Shown: piece by piece, positions 1 to 30,951 of the stretch
Layout of the letters: each line of letters opens with the position of its first letter
How positions within the stretch are numbered: the first letter of the stretch is position 1
Origin: Arenicola marina
Taxonomy: Eukaryota > Annelida > Polychaeta > Arenicolidae
Direction of reading: 5' to 3'
Assembly: GCA_964019135.1 (NCBI GenBank)
Contig: OZ025250.1
Location: forward strand, 54,745,357 to 54,809,356
DNA length: 64,000 bases
Made by a program: the position numbers and the translations under genes
The notes under the pieces: generated by a model
Seen by the model: only the letters and a program-made list of their open reading frames with translations
Told to the model about the DNA's origin: nothing
The model's database searches: none

Positions 1-1960
1 ATATTGGCGGTCGCTGGAAAGCAATCTCCACCCGGGTCCAGGGGAATAATGGATCGTTAAATTATGAAATTGGGGCAGAGCACTCGGCGGATCAACTTCT
101 ATCGTAGCACGGAGAGGAATGTCTGCATTTATGGGGGGCGCGGCCGGTTTCCTTTTTCGGTGTCTAAACATAGCAGATTAATACCGCGGGTGCATTACAA
201 TGTCGTCTCCCGCCTGCCTAAGTGCACATACACACACACGTGCCAGTTCCTCTTTCACGGTCTGGAATGGGGCCCTCGAGCACTTAAACCGATGCTTCAC
301 CTGTCTACTACGTCTAACGGTGGCCTCACACCACCTACACCTGTAATACTCTTGAGGCAGATGAAGCGCAGTAATTACATGTGTTGCATAACCCCAGCAT
401 ACGTTGCAATACCAGTCCGGGCGTTCTTCTCTTGATGGCGGTTTGACTCCCTCCGCGTTCCGATTAAACGCCGGTATCACCCGGAGGCTTGGTTCCTGCG
501 GGGCGTTGGGTTCCGGATCCCAGTTCTCTGTGTTAGGGATGTAGGCCCCCTCGATCGGCAGCGCACTGAACTGTGTCGCGGGCTCCCAATAGCACTCCTC
601 CTCACTGTCTTCTTCTGCTCCTGCTGGCAAAATGATTGCACCGTCCGACTCCCACTCTTTCGCAACGACCTCTGCTCCTGCTGGCACCCAATTGATCTTC
701 TGCGGCGGGTTGTTAGGCTCTGAATCCCAATTCTCCGTTTCCGGGATGTACGGGGGTGGGGACAGTATAGCGCTGGGGCAGAAATACGGCTGCTCCTCTC
801 CCGGCCACACGGGCGATGGTAGGTAGAACTCCGTCTGGGTTGCCCGCGTACACGTTACGACGATGCCTGTTTTTGACATTTCACTCAATTTTTTTGTTTA
901 CTCTTACCGGCTTTCGAACTAGAACCTATCCTGGTCACGGCACCAATTCTGTGAAGTCCCACCTCGTTACGTAAGAGTGGCAGAGACTTACAAAAGGTGA
1001 ACAGGAGTAGGCCCGGCCAGGGCGTGTAAACAGACACCTGGACTTATTCGTTCTATCGCACGGTTCGAGCAACAACACTGACGAGTGAATTAAATGCCAT
1101 CAACTATTTATTCTACGAGTATACATATATACATAGTTCTTCAGTTCTTCTTCTTGATTGTTATTCGTACTTCTCCGTTGTGTTTACTACGTCTATATAC
1201 ACTAACACATCATCATAATAATACACTATCCGCCCTATTGTTAGCGGTGAGAGGGATGAGACCGACCAATATGCGATGTCTGTAGATCGTGGCGGAGCGT
1301 CGGGGTGGCCGTCCTTGGTCTTCTGGCTAGCTTCCATAGCCGTGGGTGGGGCTGCAGATGTCCTCCGCTTGGTGTGTGCAGCTCATCCTCTCGGTCCGGC
1401 CTCAGAGTCCTGGTTCCTTGGCTCCTTCTTGGTGGTCTCCCTCTCCTCGGTTGCTTGGTTGTTCTCGCTTGTCTCGGTCCGGCCTCAGTTCTCTCGCTCC
1501 CCCCTACTGGTCGGTCTCTCCCATACTTATAGCTCCCTGGCTCTAAAGACTACTTCCGCTGAGCTTGGCTTCTCATTGGATTAATATTAACGCGTGATTC
1601 TTCGTGGACGTCTCTGATTCGCCCGCGCTAACCTGCTGACCTACTTTAAGGGATCACGCGAACACCACGCGATAAGCGCCTGTGATCACACATGATCGTA
1701 TCTGGAAGGCCTGGGAACAGGTTTCATGCTCGTAAACACAAGGTCCGAATCTTGTTTACACCAATTAGCACCGCGTTTGGCTGGACATAGAGAGACACAA
1801 GGTCCGGGACCCAATTATGGTGTACTCCCTTAGGAACTCCACGTTCCTCTCTTCCACAAGTCATTGGGGTATCGCTATCAATCCATCAAGGTCCGGTTGT
1901 TGTTCATTCAACCAAGTCCGGCTGTTGGGTTATCGCGTTTCGCAAGTCATTTAAGTCGCG
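1..1960 (-). mobile_element. LTR retrotransposon fossil, 5' part (probable BEL/Pao or related), running off the left edge
   Basis: Read on the minus strand, a stretch ending in CA near position 950 is followed by a primer-binding-site-like TGGTGCCGTGACCAGG (about 931-946), a short leader and a long open frame (178-888). This order is typical of the 5' LTR, leader and gag region of an LTR element. The rest of the element lies left of position 1. The far end of the LTR is not defined because the partner LTR is outside the window; the right border given is only a guess. Family assignment rests on the leader motif and is tentative. The part in view looks whole. Confidence 0.4.
178..888 (-). CDS. 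Gag-like ORF with a Cys/His-rich C-terminus, in the LTR element
   Basis: A 236-codon intronless frame starting with ATG at 888. The N-terminal two thirds is acidic and Pro-rich and contains a duplicated motif of the type PETENWDSEPN / PNTENWDPEPN. The C-terminal third holds paired cysteines (CNVC, CRWC) followed by a HRFKC motif, which could bind zinc or nucleic acid. Its place just behind a primer-binding-site-like leader suggests a gag or nucleocapsid role in a retroelement. I do not recognise a named family; a cellular zinc-binding protein is the alternative. Confidence 0.4.
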   Translation of the reverse strand: MSEMSKTGIVVTCTRATQTEFYLPSPVWPGEEQPYFCPSAILSPPPYIPETENWDSEPNNPPQKINWVPAGAEVVAKEWESDGAIILPAGAEEDSEEECYWEPATQFSALPIEGAYIPNTENWDPEPNAPQEPSLRVIPAFNRNAEGVKPPSREERPDWYCNVCWGYATHVITALHLPQEYYRCRWCEATVRRSRQVKHRFKCSRAPFQTVKEELARVCVCALRQAGDDIVMHPRY

Positions 1961-2228
1961 ACCTTACCCACGCCCTAAGGTAATAGAACACTCTACTCGA
2001 CATGGGACGCTAAACAAGATAAACAGATTTGTTTTGACCATTCTCGCTGACCAGCTGGCAACAGATGGCAATTCAATACTCGTGGCAGGATGGGGTCTGG
2101 TTTACACGCACTATTGTGCTGACCTCGATTCAGTTAAGCAAAATACAAATAAAATACCAGTAAATCTAATACTGTAAAAAGCGTTAATTTAAGGTGAGCT
2201 GGGCGGGACGCCACAGCGTAACCTTTAC
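951..2228. other. No host gene seen; probable LTR and flank
   Basis: Short frames here show no domain, codon bias or splice structure that I can support. The left part probably belongs to the LTR of the minus-strand element. Several short 'aggtccgg' repeats lie at 1740-1930. Confidence 0.3.
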
Positions 2229-2352
2229 AACTACAATGAGTGCGAGTCACGCAGCTGCAGCAAGGCACCAGCGTGATGCGCACTCGTTCTAAGAGCACGT
2301 GTTTTTTTGTTGGTCCCCAAAAGACCTAAACCGGAAATAGAACCCGCGAGAA
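2229..2352 (-). repeat. Dispersed repeat, inverted copy of 21097-21217
   Basis: This stretch is the reverse complement of a segment at 21097-21217. Both share GTTCTCGCGGGTTCTATTTC, the block around TTTTGGGGACCAACAAAAA, and the flank CACGTGCTCTTAGAACGAGT. Shorter relatives with a CACGTGCT box beside a TTGGGGACAAACAAAC-like box occur at about 46010-46035 and 46858-46887. No coding capacity is seen. Confidence 0.6.
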
Positions 2353-2895
2353 CTGTACAGCCCTATCGCAACCAAGTACGCATGCTCAGTAGGGCAATTT
2401 GCACAACAAAAATGGCGCAACAACATTGCTTGATCGCAACAGGGCACGTCTCGACATGAAATGGCTTGATACTCTTGAATTAAGTTCTGTTCAGCTCGCT
2501 TAAACCATGCAGGCAAATACATGAGACATTTTCCCATTTACATGTTACAATTTTTAACTGAAATCGCATCAAATTATATCTTCTATGGCCGGGTGTGCCA
2601 CAAAGCTGACTTGGCAGTTGAACCATTTTTCAAGCTTCGAACTAGATCCTGATCTGACAAGCTTATTGCTTGTGTTGGCGCAAGTGCCCCCAGGCAAGCC
2701 AGCTTCTCTAGGGGCACAACGGTAGCAATGTTAAAATCCTTCGACGTTAGTAGGGAATCGACTGTAGCTTTTATCATAATGTGTGCGCGTATAATCATAG
2801 TGTTTATGTCTTCTATATACCTTGTACTATCTTCTGACATCAAGAAACTGTGTCAACACTTAGTTGTTTATGTAATATATTCGCGAATAAATGTT

Positions 2896-3182
2896 GGAGC
2901 ACAAGTCTTTTACCGACCAACCGTCCGCCATATTTGTTTTTGGCGGATGCCGGTACCTGTGAATGCAACTTGGTTCCCCGCTTTGTTAGCATATGACTCT
3001 CCGCTAGAGGGCGTTTTCAGTCGCACACTTTGAACTTAAGGACAACAGCACCGCCCTCTGCCACATGTAATTAACGGTTACAAAATTTAGGACACAGGCT
3101 GCAAATGGTTCAAAGGGGTGACGGGACTCGCCAGATGGCGCTGTATACGCATGGCGGTTGGTCGGGAAAAGACTTGTGCTCC
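2896..3182. mobile_element. MITE-like element with ~30 bp terminal inverted repeats
   Basis: The left end starts GGAGCACAAGTCTTTTACCG and the right end, reverse-complemented, starts GGAGCACAAGTCTTTTCCCG. The match continues through GACCAACCG and CCGCCAT on both sides with one short gap. The 287 bp between the outer ends has no coding frame. No target-site duplication could be fixed. A non-autonomous DNA transposon is the simplest reading. Confidence 0.65.
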
Positions 3183-3528
3183 ATATAGAATATGTAAAAC
3201 GAGAGATAATTTTGTCTAAATCGGCAAGCTTCTTTGATATGTGCATAGATCTATAAGATTTAACAGTAATCAATCTTCGACGAAACAAAAACACCCATGC
3301 GTACGTAACATGCGATCTCTGCCGCTTTCCCCAGTGGAAGTTGACTTCCGGTGGATTTCACCAGCTCATAATACAGTATGGGTTTCAGATATAAATGTTA
3401 TCATATTTTTCACGTGTGTATTGTCGAAAGAGCTTCCTACGCTCGCTATTAGGTAGAGCTCCGTTCCTTCGCTCATAACGCACCCCTTTCACAACGCAGC
3501 GGCTGAGGGAGGGGGGGGGGGGAGTAGC

Positions 3529-3640
3529 CATGTCGCATGTCGATTTTAAGAAAAGGTCCATGTCGCGTGTTCATTTTTAGAAAAGGGCAATGTCACGTGT
3601 CGATTTTAAGAAGTGGTCTATGTCGCGTGTCGCTTAAGGC
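3529..3640 (+). repeat. Short tandem repeat, ~35 bp unit
   Basis: Three to four imperfect units of the type CATGTCGCGTGTCGATTTTA followed by AGAAAAGG. Loosely similar 'gtgtcgattttt' motifs lie at 36970-37140, just left of a SINE. Confidence 0.55.
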
Positions 3641-3765
3641 ATCCTCAATGTGGCGTTGTCGATTTTCGCCGAGTCCAAACATGCCATCTGGGGCCCTCTA
3701 GGTGAATCTCCGTTGTCCTGTTCATAACTAGTAACTCTAGTGAGTCTCATAACTCTAGTGAGTCC

Positions 3766-5165
3766 TCATTGGAACCACCAACCGTCTCCTTTGGGAGTCC
3801 AGTGCCGCCGTCTACTGCCTCACCTTTCCCAATTAAACCACCCTGTAAGCACCCATTAGATCGTTCCTACCATCAAATAGAACCACCTGACTACCCTGGC
3901 ACCATCAGACGCCCCTACCATCCCATGGAACCACCCTGTCACCCTGTCACAAGACTACGCTATCACCTGACTCACCTGGCACCATCAGACGCCTCTACCA
4001 TCCAATGGAACCACCCTGTCACCCTGTCACCAGACTACCTTTGCACCATCAGACCACTCCTACCGTCCTATGGAACCACCCTGTCACCCTGTCACCAGAC
4101 TACCTTGGCACCAGACTACCCTGTCACCAGATTACACTGGCACCATCAGACCGCTCCTACCATCTCATGGAAGCACCCTCTGACCATGTCATCAGACTAC
4201 CCTGTCACCAGACTACCCTGGCACCATTAGACGCCCCTACCATCCCATGGAACCTCCCTGCCAGCCTGTCACCAGGCTACCCTGTCACTAGACTACCCTG
4301 GCACCATCAGACCGCTCCTATCATCCCATGGAAGCACCCTATGATCATGTCACCAGGCTACCCTGGCACCATCAGACCGCTCCTATCATCCCATGGAAGC
4401 ACCCTATGACCATGTCACCAGACTACCCTGTCACCAGATTACCCTGTCACCAGATTACCCCGGCACCATCAGACCGCTTCTACCATCCCATGGAAGCACC
4501 CCATGACCATGTCACCAGACTACCCTGTCGCCAGACTACCCTGGCACCATCAGACCGCTCCTACCATCCCATGGAAGCACCATATGACCATGGCACCAGC
4601 CTACCCTGTCACGTGACTACCCTGGCACCATCAGACGCCCCTACCATCCCATGGAACCTCCCTGCCAGCCTGTCACCACGCTACCCTGTCACTAGACTAC
4701 CCTGGCACCATCAGACCGCTCCTATCATCCCATGGAAGCACCCTATGATCATGTCACCAGGCTACCCTGGCACCATCAGACCGCTCCTATCATCCCATGG
4801 AAGCACCCTATGACCATGTCACCAGACTACCCTGTCACCAGATTACCCTGTCACCAGATTACCCCGGCACCATCAGACCGCTTCTACCATCCCATGGAAG
4901 CACCCTATGACCATGTCACCAGACTACCCTGTCACCAGATTACCCTGTCACTAGACTACCCTGGCACCATCAGACCGCTCCTACCATCCCATGGAAGCAC
5001 CATATGACCATGGCACCAGCCTACCCTGTCACGTGACTACCCTGGCACCATCAGACGCCCCTACCATCCCACAGAACCAGCCTGCCAGCCTGTAACCAGA
5101 CTACCCTGTCACCAGACTACCCTGGCACCATCAGACCGCTCCTACCATCCCATGGAAGCAACCTA
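3766..5165 (+). repeat. Large minisatellite array, 'accatcccatggaagcaccc' type
   Basis: About 1.4 kb of diverged repeats mixing three submotifs: CCATCCCATGGAAGCACCCT, ATGTCACCAGACTACCCTG and GGCACCATCAGACCGCTCCT. A higher-order duplication is visible: 4240-4600 closely matches 4650-5000. The long frames in it exist only because the repeat lacks stop codons; they encode Pro/His/Thr-rich repetitive peptide and are not called as genes. Confidence 0.85.
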
Positions 5166-5796
5166 TGACCAGTTTGTTTGTTATCCATGCAGTCACAATA
5201 ATTCCGACGAGTTTCCTCATCGTTTCGGCTTGTTGCAATGACCGTTTCTAGCTGAAAAATATATAAAAAACCTATATTGTATAGCATCGTCACGCTGACT
5301 GATATCTGGACCAAGTTGCACGGAGGCCTAGGGTAACATGCGGGCAATTCACTTGGTGGCGCTCTGTACAAACGGAGCAGGACACTTAGGAAGGTGGCGG
5401 AAGCGTGAATGCAACTGTTCGCCCGTATCGCTAAACACAAGCAATAGGAAACGAGGCTGGTTCGTTCGTCACTGAGGGTGACTGTGTAACCCCCTCCCCT
5501 TTTTTTTGGCCAAGATCTGCTCGATCGAGATTTTGCCGCCCAAAGCATCTCGGTCGGGGCGTTTTGCGGCCAAAATCCCCCCCGGTCACAAGTTTTCAAA
5601 TATCCGCTCTGTAGGGGTATCTTTTTCATCACAAATGTCCACTCCGTCAGGCATCAAAGGGCACCCGCCTACCCCCCCCCCCCCCCCCGATTCAGGTGAA
5701 TATGCCCCCACCCCCGGGGCTCAGGACAGTGAAATGGGCTTGGATAAACGTAGCCAAAGACGCAGGTGCCATGGTTCGTACCCGCAACCCGCAATC
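5166..5796. other. No gene supported; simple-sequence runs
   Basis: Includes a T-run near 5499, a C-run at 5672-5690 and unique sequence. No splice-flanked exon or domain is recognised on either strand. Confidence 0.3.
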
Positions 5797-6052
5797 GGGG
5801 CCGGGGCGACACCTCAGTGGGATAGAGCGATCGCATTGAGTGCTCTGGTCACCTGAGAGCCTAACGGCACGTGGGTCGGTGGTTCGAGCCCTCCTGTGGC
5901 CATGTCTGTGTGGCCGCAGGATAAAGATCCCATGTCTTTCTTCGTAAAGAGTAGGGGGTTACCCCCGGGGACATGGCTCCACTCTCCCTTCTTTCTCCCA
6001 TTGACGCGATATGACCAAAAGTGGTTAAAGCGTCCTGAATAACCAACCAACC
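5797..6052 (+). mobile_element. tRNA-derived SINE (copy 1)
   Basis: Starts with a tRNA-like head (ACCTCAGTGGGATAGAGCG, then a B-box-like GGTTCGAGCCC) and continues with a body containing GTGGCCGCAGGATAAAGATC, AGAGTAGGGGGTTACCCC and TGACGCGATATGACCAAAAG. It ends CGTCCTGAATAACCAACCAACC. The same body occurs at seven more places in the window. A and B boxes suggest Pol III transcription. No protein is encoded. Confidence 0.85.
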
Positions 6053-6189
6053 ACAACCCGCAATCTGAAGCTCAGACCGCTTACCATCTAAGATAGTGAG
6101 GCTCCTCGCGTGGCATCGCTACTGGTACTAAAGCTCAAGTCCCCACTCACAGGGCCCACCCGAGCTAAATTACACCGTGTAAATTCTGC

Positions 6190-6585
6190 CTACCCACCCA
6201 CCCCGATCCCAATTTCCACTCCACACCCACTTTGATCCCAATTCCCCCTTCACGCCCATCCGATCCCAATTTCCCCTTCACACCCATCCGATCCCAATTC
6301 CCTTTCACACCAACTCTATCTCAATTCGCCCTTCACACCCACCCGGTACCAATTCCCCCTCCACACCCACCTCTATCTTTATTCCAGCACCACTAATTGC
6401 CCCCTCCACACTCTCCACGATCCCAATTCTCCCTCCACACACACCGCGATTCCAATTGCTCCTCCCCCACCCACCTATACCTCTATTTCCCCTCCACACC
6501 CACCCGATCCCAACTGCTCTCCCCCAACACCGACCTCGATCCCAATTCCCCATCTACACTCACCCGATCCCAATTCCTCTTAGAT
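6190..6585 (+). repeat. C-rich minisatellite, ~30 bp unit
   Basis: Repeats of the type CACACCCACCCGATCCCAAT followed by TCCCCCT, about a dozen diverged units. Strong pyrimidine bias on the + strand; no gene. Confidence 0.75.
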
Positions 6586-7168
6586 ATTAAAATAGCAACA
6601 CATCGCGATATGTAATTTTAAAGTCTATCTCCTTTGGAGAAATTTGTTACTAAACCATTGCCGAATATACAGTCTAGTGGTTACAAAAGTCATTTCTCAG
6701 GTGGAAATATTTTGCAATGCCTCTTATGCCACCAATATTACTTTCTAAACTCACCAGAATAAATTCAACCTGCGAACGATCCATTGCCAACCCCCACGCC
6801 TAGAGTAGACATTTGTGACGTCACAACATGAATCGGTTTGAGTGCGCCTCGCTCGCTTCGACCACGAGCCCTCACCTCCGTTGATCAAGATCATCACGTG
6901 TCCGTCAGCACACGGCGCCCATATGTATAACGCGTTTTTGTAATTCACACCCGGTTGGCACGTCCGGTTCCGTGATTATGCAGTTCTTATGAATATTCAA
7001 ACATCTGCACGCGGGCGGAAACAGTAAACTGTCATAGTATGTGTCAAAACGCCACTGACTGATTGACTGTGTGTGGGCAATGACTGAGAAGCGTGAGTGT
7101 CGTCTGTCCACGCAGATTGCGCTGTCAGTGAATCGTGGGTGGGGCAGCATTCACATGCATGATCAGAT

Positions 7169-7566
7169 GCAAGCTCCCCGCACGGTGGGTTTTACCGCTG
7201 CTGTCGGCCGGGGGCCAATTTCAAGATTCTTGAAAAACGGTCAAATCAGCTGTAATTTCTTTTTGAAGAATAAAACATAAAAAACATAAAAACATAAAAC
7301 GAGCTTTGTGTATTTAATACAACAAACAACATCTTGTACTATTTCAAAAAAGTTGTAATTGTGACAGAACTTTGTTTTTTCATCACCTGATTTCATGTGT
7401 TATTAGGCTTAGGCTGTGTCCCAGCACTAATTTGTACAAATGCGCGACGCATTTTTCCTATCGGTTTGCGCAGCGCCGCCCAGGCGACCGTGTGTGAAAA
7501 TCCATTGAGGACGTAGGCGACAACAGAGATACAATGGAGCCCTAGCGGAGTGGGTCGAAGGCAGAG
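7169..7566 (+). repeat. Dispersed repeat, second copy at 42378-42796
   Basis: About 400 bp shared with 42378-42796, beginning GCAAGCTCCCCGCACGGTGG and ending near GGGTCGAAGGCAGAGAGTG. Shared landmarks include CTGCTGTCGGCCGGGGGC and AAATGCGCGACGCATTTTTC. Frames are not conserved between copies. Family unknown. Confidence 0.7.
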
Positions 7567-7768
7567 AGTGGAGCAGATGTATAAAATATAAACCAAAAGC
7601 AGGGGCGTGTGCAGGAATCCTTGAAAGGGCGTAGGGGGCGGAGGCACAATAATAGTTCAGTTGCGATATGCGCTGATAAACAAAAGTATGACGGCACATC
7701 ACCACATCCCCTCCACTGATTTACTATGTCGGCATGTTGAGCGATGTCACATTGTGCATGTTGACTTA

Positions 7769-7854
7769 CCCTGATACATGCTTCTCTGACCACGCCCGTA
7801 AACGGAGCAAGGGTGTGACTCACCCTTTTCTCCGTGGAGAAGCATGTATCAGGG
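7769..7854. repeat. Nested hairpin / cruciform-forming inverted repeat
   Basis: CCCTGATACATGCTTCTC (7769-7786) pairs perfectly with GAGAAGCATGTATCAGGG (7837-7854). Inside, ACGGAG pairs with CTCCGT and AGGGTG with CACCCT around TGACT. It could be the core of a foldback element or a structured RNA; I see no promoter or homologue. Confidence 0.7.
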
Positions 7855-7859
7855 CTAGT

Positions 7860-9118
7860 TGTTGACTAAACCAATGCATAACATCAACAACGTCGGCTGA
7901 GTAACTTGCTTTTATCTAAGCAAGTGTGATCGAGGGTAAAGTCGAAAAGCAACTTATTGAAGAATGAAGGCAATGAAGTGCCGCTTGCAAGCCAGGCCCA
8001 GCTCTCGCTAGGCCTAATTCGTTACTGTGGTTCACAGCCAACTCCACGGCTGCCCGCCTGGCGGTCTAGCTTCGTCAGTCGCCTCTTCGCCCCAGTCATG
8101 GTCTCTAAAAGCACATCAACCAAAACCGGTTTACCCGAAACCGTGAAACTATCGAGAGAGCTGGTTTGACGGTTTCGGTTCCGCTGACCTGTCAGTTCGA
8201 TCAACACACACACCATAGTTAATTATAAATGTAATGAATAGAGACTGCTGGACAAAAGTATGACATTAATTTATTGACGAAGTCCAATCACTGGTAGAAA
8301 ATGAAACAGACTGCATATTTATGCTGGCATAACTTCATAAGCACATAGCCATTGCCAAAAAATACATGCTGAAACTAAAAATATTGAACTATGACAAACC
8401 TTTAAAGTAGGCAAACCGTTGAAACCGGTTTCATCAACGGTTTCGGCTTCCCGTCGGTTTCAGGTAAATCGAACACGCCACCTCACACCTTCGACCCGCC
8501 TCCCGCCTGAATCCCGCGCGAATCCCCCCAAATATCGGCATGTTCTTATCTAAAATGATTATACGCTTGAAATAAACTAATCTCACATCGTGGTGACAAT
8601 TTTTACAGCGCCCACTGCAGCAATTTCATTATGCAGTTTTGTCTTTCTTCATGTGGAGAGCTAATATAGCACATTGATAGTGGCTGAGGCAGCACTGAGC
8701 CTTGAGCAAGGGCGGGGGAACTGACGGGTCGGGGGGGGGGCGGAAGGGTAGGGTTGGGGGTGTGGAAAGGTAGGGCGTGTGGAAGGGTTTGGGGTACGGA
8801 TGTTTAGGGTGTTTACAGTTGCGGCGCCGTATACTATTTAAGCAATAGCAACTAGCGTGGAGAAGGTTATATAATCCGATGGTCGTGATCAATGATTTTC
8901 ATTTCTGGAAACGTATAATATTAAATAACGGTGAATTAGAAAATGACCAATCAAAGATTAACATATATTATACAACTACGATGCCGGAATACACATATTT
9001 ATCTCATTTTCGTGCTATTTCTTTTCCTGGATAAGCACGTTCTTACATTTGACCAATAGCGTGAACTCTAATGAGCCGCTACGTCTGTTAAAAGCCAAAA
9101 CGTCAAAGGGACGAAAAC
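7860..9118. other. No gene supported; intergenic
   Basis: Contains paired 'gaaaccg ... cggtttc' motifs at 8125-8180 and 8415-8465 that may be ends of a decayed foldback element, plus a G-rich run at 8731-8765. No exon or domain recognised. Confidence 0.3.
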
Positions 9119-9335
9119 GTCAGACCTTGGTAGAATGAAATACACAGTTTTATGTTTGACTTCAACCATCCCTGTTGTCGCCCACACAACCTTGCGTAAC
9201 GTTTCTAAAGGAGATGGGGCAGCTAGGGCCACTTAAAGAAGTGATTGCTTGAAAATTATAGTCACCTCTTGGAGACCGAAATTCGCGAAACTAAGGAAAT
9301 CTAAGGTTTTGAGGAGTAGAAGGTTTTAAGTGATA
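9119..9335 (+). repeat. Dispersed repeat, inverted copy at about 22185-22400
   Basis: Its reverse complement matches 22185-22400, through motifs equivalent to CCAAGGTATGACG, GTCTCCTTCAGAAACGT, AGAGGTCTCCAAG and AAACCTTAGATTTCCTAA. The copies are well diverged, suggesting an old family. No coding frame. Confidence 0.6.
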
Positions 9336-9339
9336 GACC

Positions 9340-9785
9340 GCTGTCACCCTAACCGATACCTGCCCTTCCTGCGACGTGTCGTCAATTACACCGATGTCAC
9401 CTGTTCGGTACCTCACCTTCCAGCACCCTGTCTTCTAATTACACCGCGGTCACCTTTCCCACTACCCCCCTTCATACACTCTGCCTTACAACCACATCGC
9501 TTTCACCTTTCCGCTGCCCCCCACTTTCTAGCCCCAATTTTTAATTACGCCGTTGTCGCCCTTTCCAGCCCCTCCCTTTCCTTCACCATGACTTACAACT
9601 ACACCGCTGTCACCTTTCCGCTGCCTAGTCTTCCAGCACCTCGTCTTTATTGCACCGCCCTATCCGCTACCTACCCTCCATGCCCCCATCTTCTTATTAC
9701 ACCGCTGTCACCCTTTCCAGTACCTTCACTTCTTTCAATTACACCACTGTCACCTCTTCGATACCTCTCTTTCCTGAACCCCCCA
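9340..9785 (+). repeat. Pyrimidine-rich degenerate tandem repeat
   Basis: Repeated motif of the type ATTACACCGCTGTCACCTTT followed by CC and a short C/T-rich spacer, at least seven times. A long frame runs through it because the motif lacks stops. It lies just upstream of exon 1 of kinase A1. Confidence 0.65.
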
Positions 9786-9984
9786 GAAAGCACTGACAAT
9801 TTAGTAAAGAGGCGGCCCGTCCATGATTGCTCAGATATAACACAAATGGCTTGTGCAAGTGGTGCTCTTTCCTACCGAGACGAACTTTTAGACGTCCCCA
9901 ATCAGGGTACCAACCTACAGCACTCCATTTGGCGCCTTATATTTCAATATTGCATGCTGCTTTTGCATTGGGGGCCGCCACTGG

Positions 9985-21958
<11,974 letters not shown>

Positions 21959-22184
21959 CTGGCGAGAGAAAGGACCTCTGATAGGGGCCAAAACGTCACA
22001 CGTTCTGAGCCATCTAGAAGCAAATGTACAGCTTCACAATGTGCCTCGATCGTCGTGTCTATTGACGGGGCTATGAAAATATGAGGTAGTAACTCTTCAG
22101 TTTCAGATATATGTAAATGATTTCATAAACGATAGCATATGGGGTATCACCGCCCTCCCCCCCCTCCTCCTCCCCCATCCAGCC

Positions 22185-22400
22185 CTCAGAACCTTCTACT
22201 TTCCGAAACCTTAGATTTCCTAATTTGCACCTAAGAGGTCTCCAAGAAATCTCCAAATTGTCAACAAATCACTCCCTTAGCCCCGAGTGGCCCCGCCCCG
22301 TCTCCTTCAGAAACGTCACTTATGGTTGTGTGAGCGATATCCGGGAAGGTAGAACTTAAAGCTGTATGTTTCATTCTGCCAAGGTATGACGTTTTGGTCA
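22185..22400 (-). repeat. Dispersed repeat, inverted copy of 9119-9335
   Basis: Lies in the A1-A2 interval. Preceded by a C-rich run at 22152-22176. Confidence 0.55.
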
Positions 22401-23090
22401 CTATGCTGTTATGGGTTCCAACAGACGTCTATGAGAGTGTGTAATCGTGATGTACAGGACGTGGTAACATGGAGTGCGCCCCCTGACTACTGCCGTCCAA
22501 TTTCAAAATATTATTATTAGGCTTATTTACTTGGTGGTAGTCAGTTGTGGCACTTGAACATATCGTTGAGCATATTATTTAGAAAAGTACCTTTTACTTA
22601 AAGCTAACCAATGCAGCAATTTTTCGCATACATTATGATTGTGAAGGTGTTCTGGAGAAACGTCCTGGCCCCATTGTGTGACTGCGTAAATGTTAAATCT
22701 ATGCAACGTTGATATGTTATAATGCAAAAACGAAATTGCTGCAATGCACACGAAAGTCACACTTTCCCACACGCGATGCACCAGTTTGGTCCGAAACATG
22801 TTGCTTCACATTATTATAACAGATTGGAAAGCTTGTTATGCATCATGCACATCATGTGTGTACCATTGCACTCGTAACCTTAAGAGATCATGTCCATTCA
22901 ACACATTTCAGAAGCGATCGCAGAAAGTTTTGTGACTGTATATGACGACGAAATAGAATTACGGAAAATACTATGTACACCGACATTTTGTATCGTTCCA
23001 ATATCTACTATGCGTTAAGGTTTATGATGAACAATATTTGTCAGTTGCCTAATATGTAGAATATTTATATGCATGTTTTTTTTGAAACAG

Positions 23091-30951
<7,861 letters not shown>

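Noticed and set aside
3769-5007. Long overlapping frames rich in Pro, His and Thr
   Set aside because: They follow the minisatellite period, have no stop-containing unit by chance, and show no domain or splice structure.
5117-5632. Minus-strand frame of 171 codons
   Set aside because: Spans minisatellite edge and simple sequence; no recognisable domain, composition unlike the kinase exons.
5797-5900. Possible tRNA gene
   Set aside because: The A/B-box head is joined to the shared SINE body and recurs seven more times, without a paired acceptor arm.
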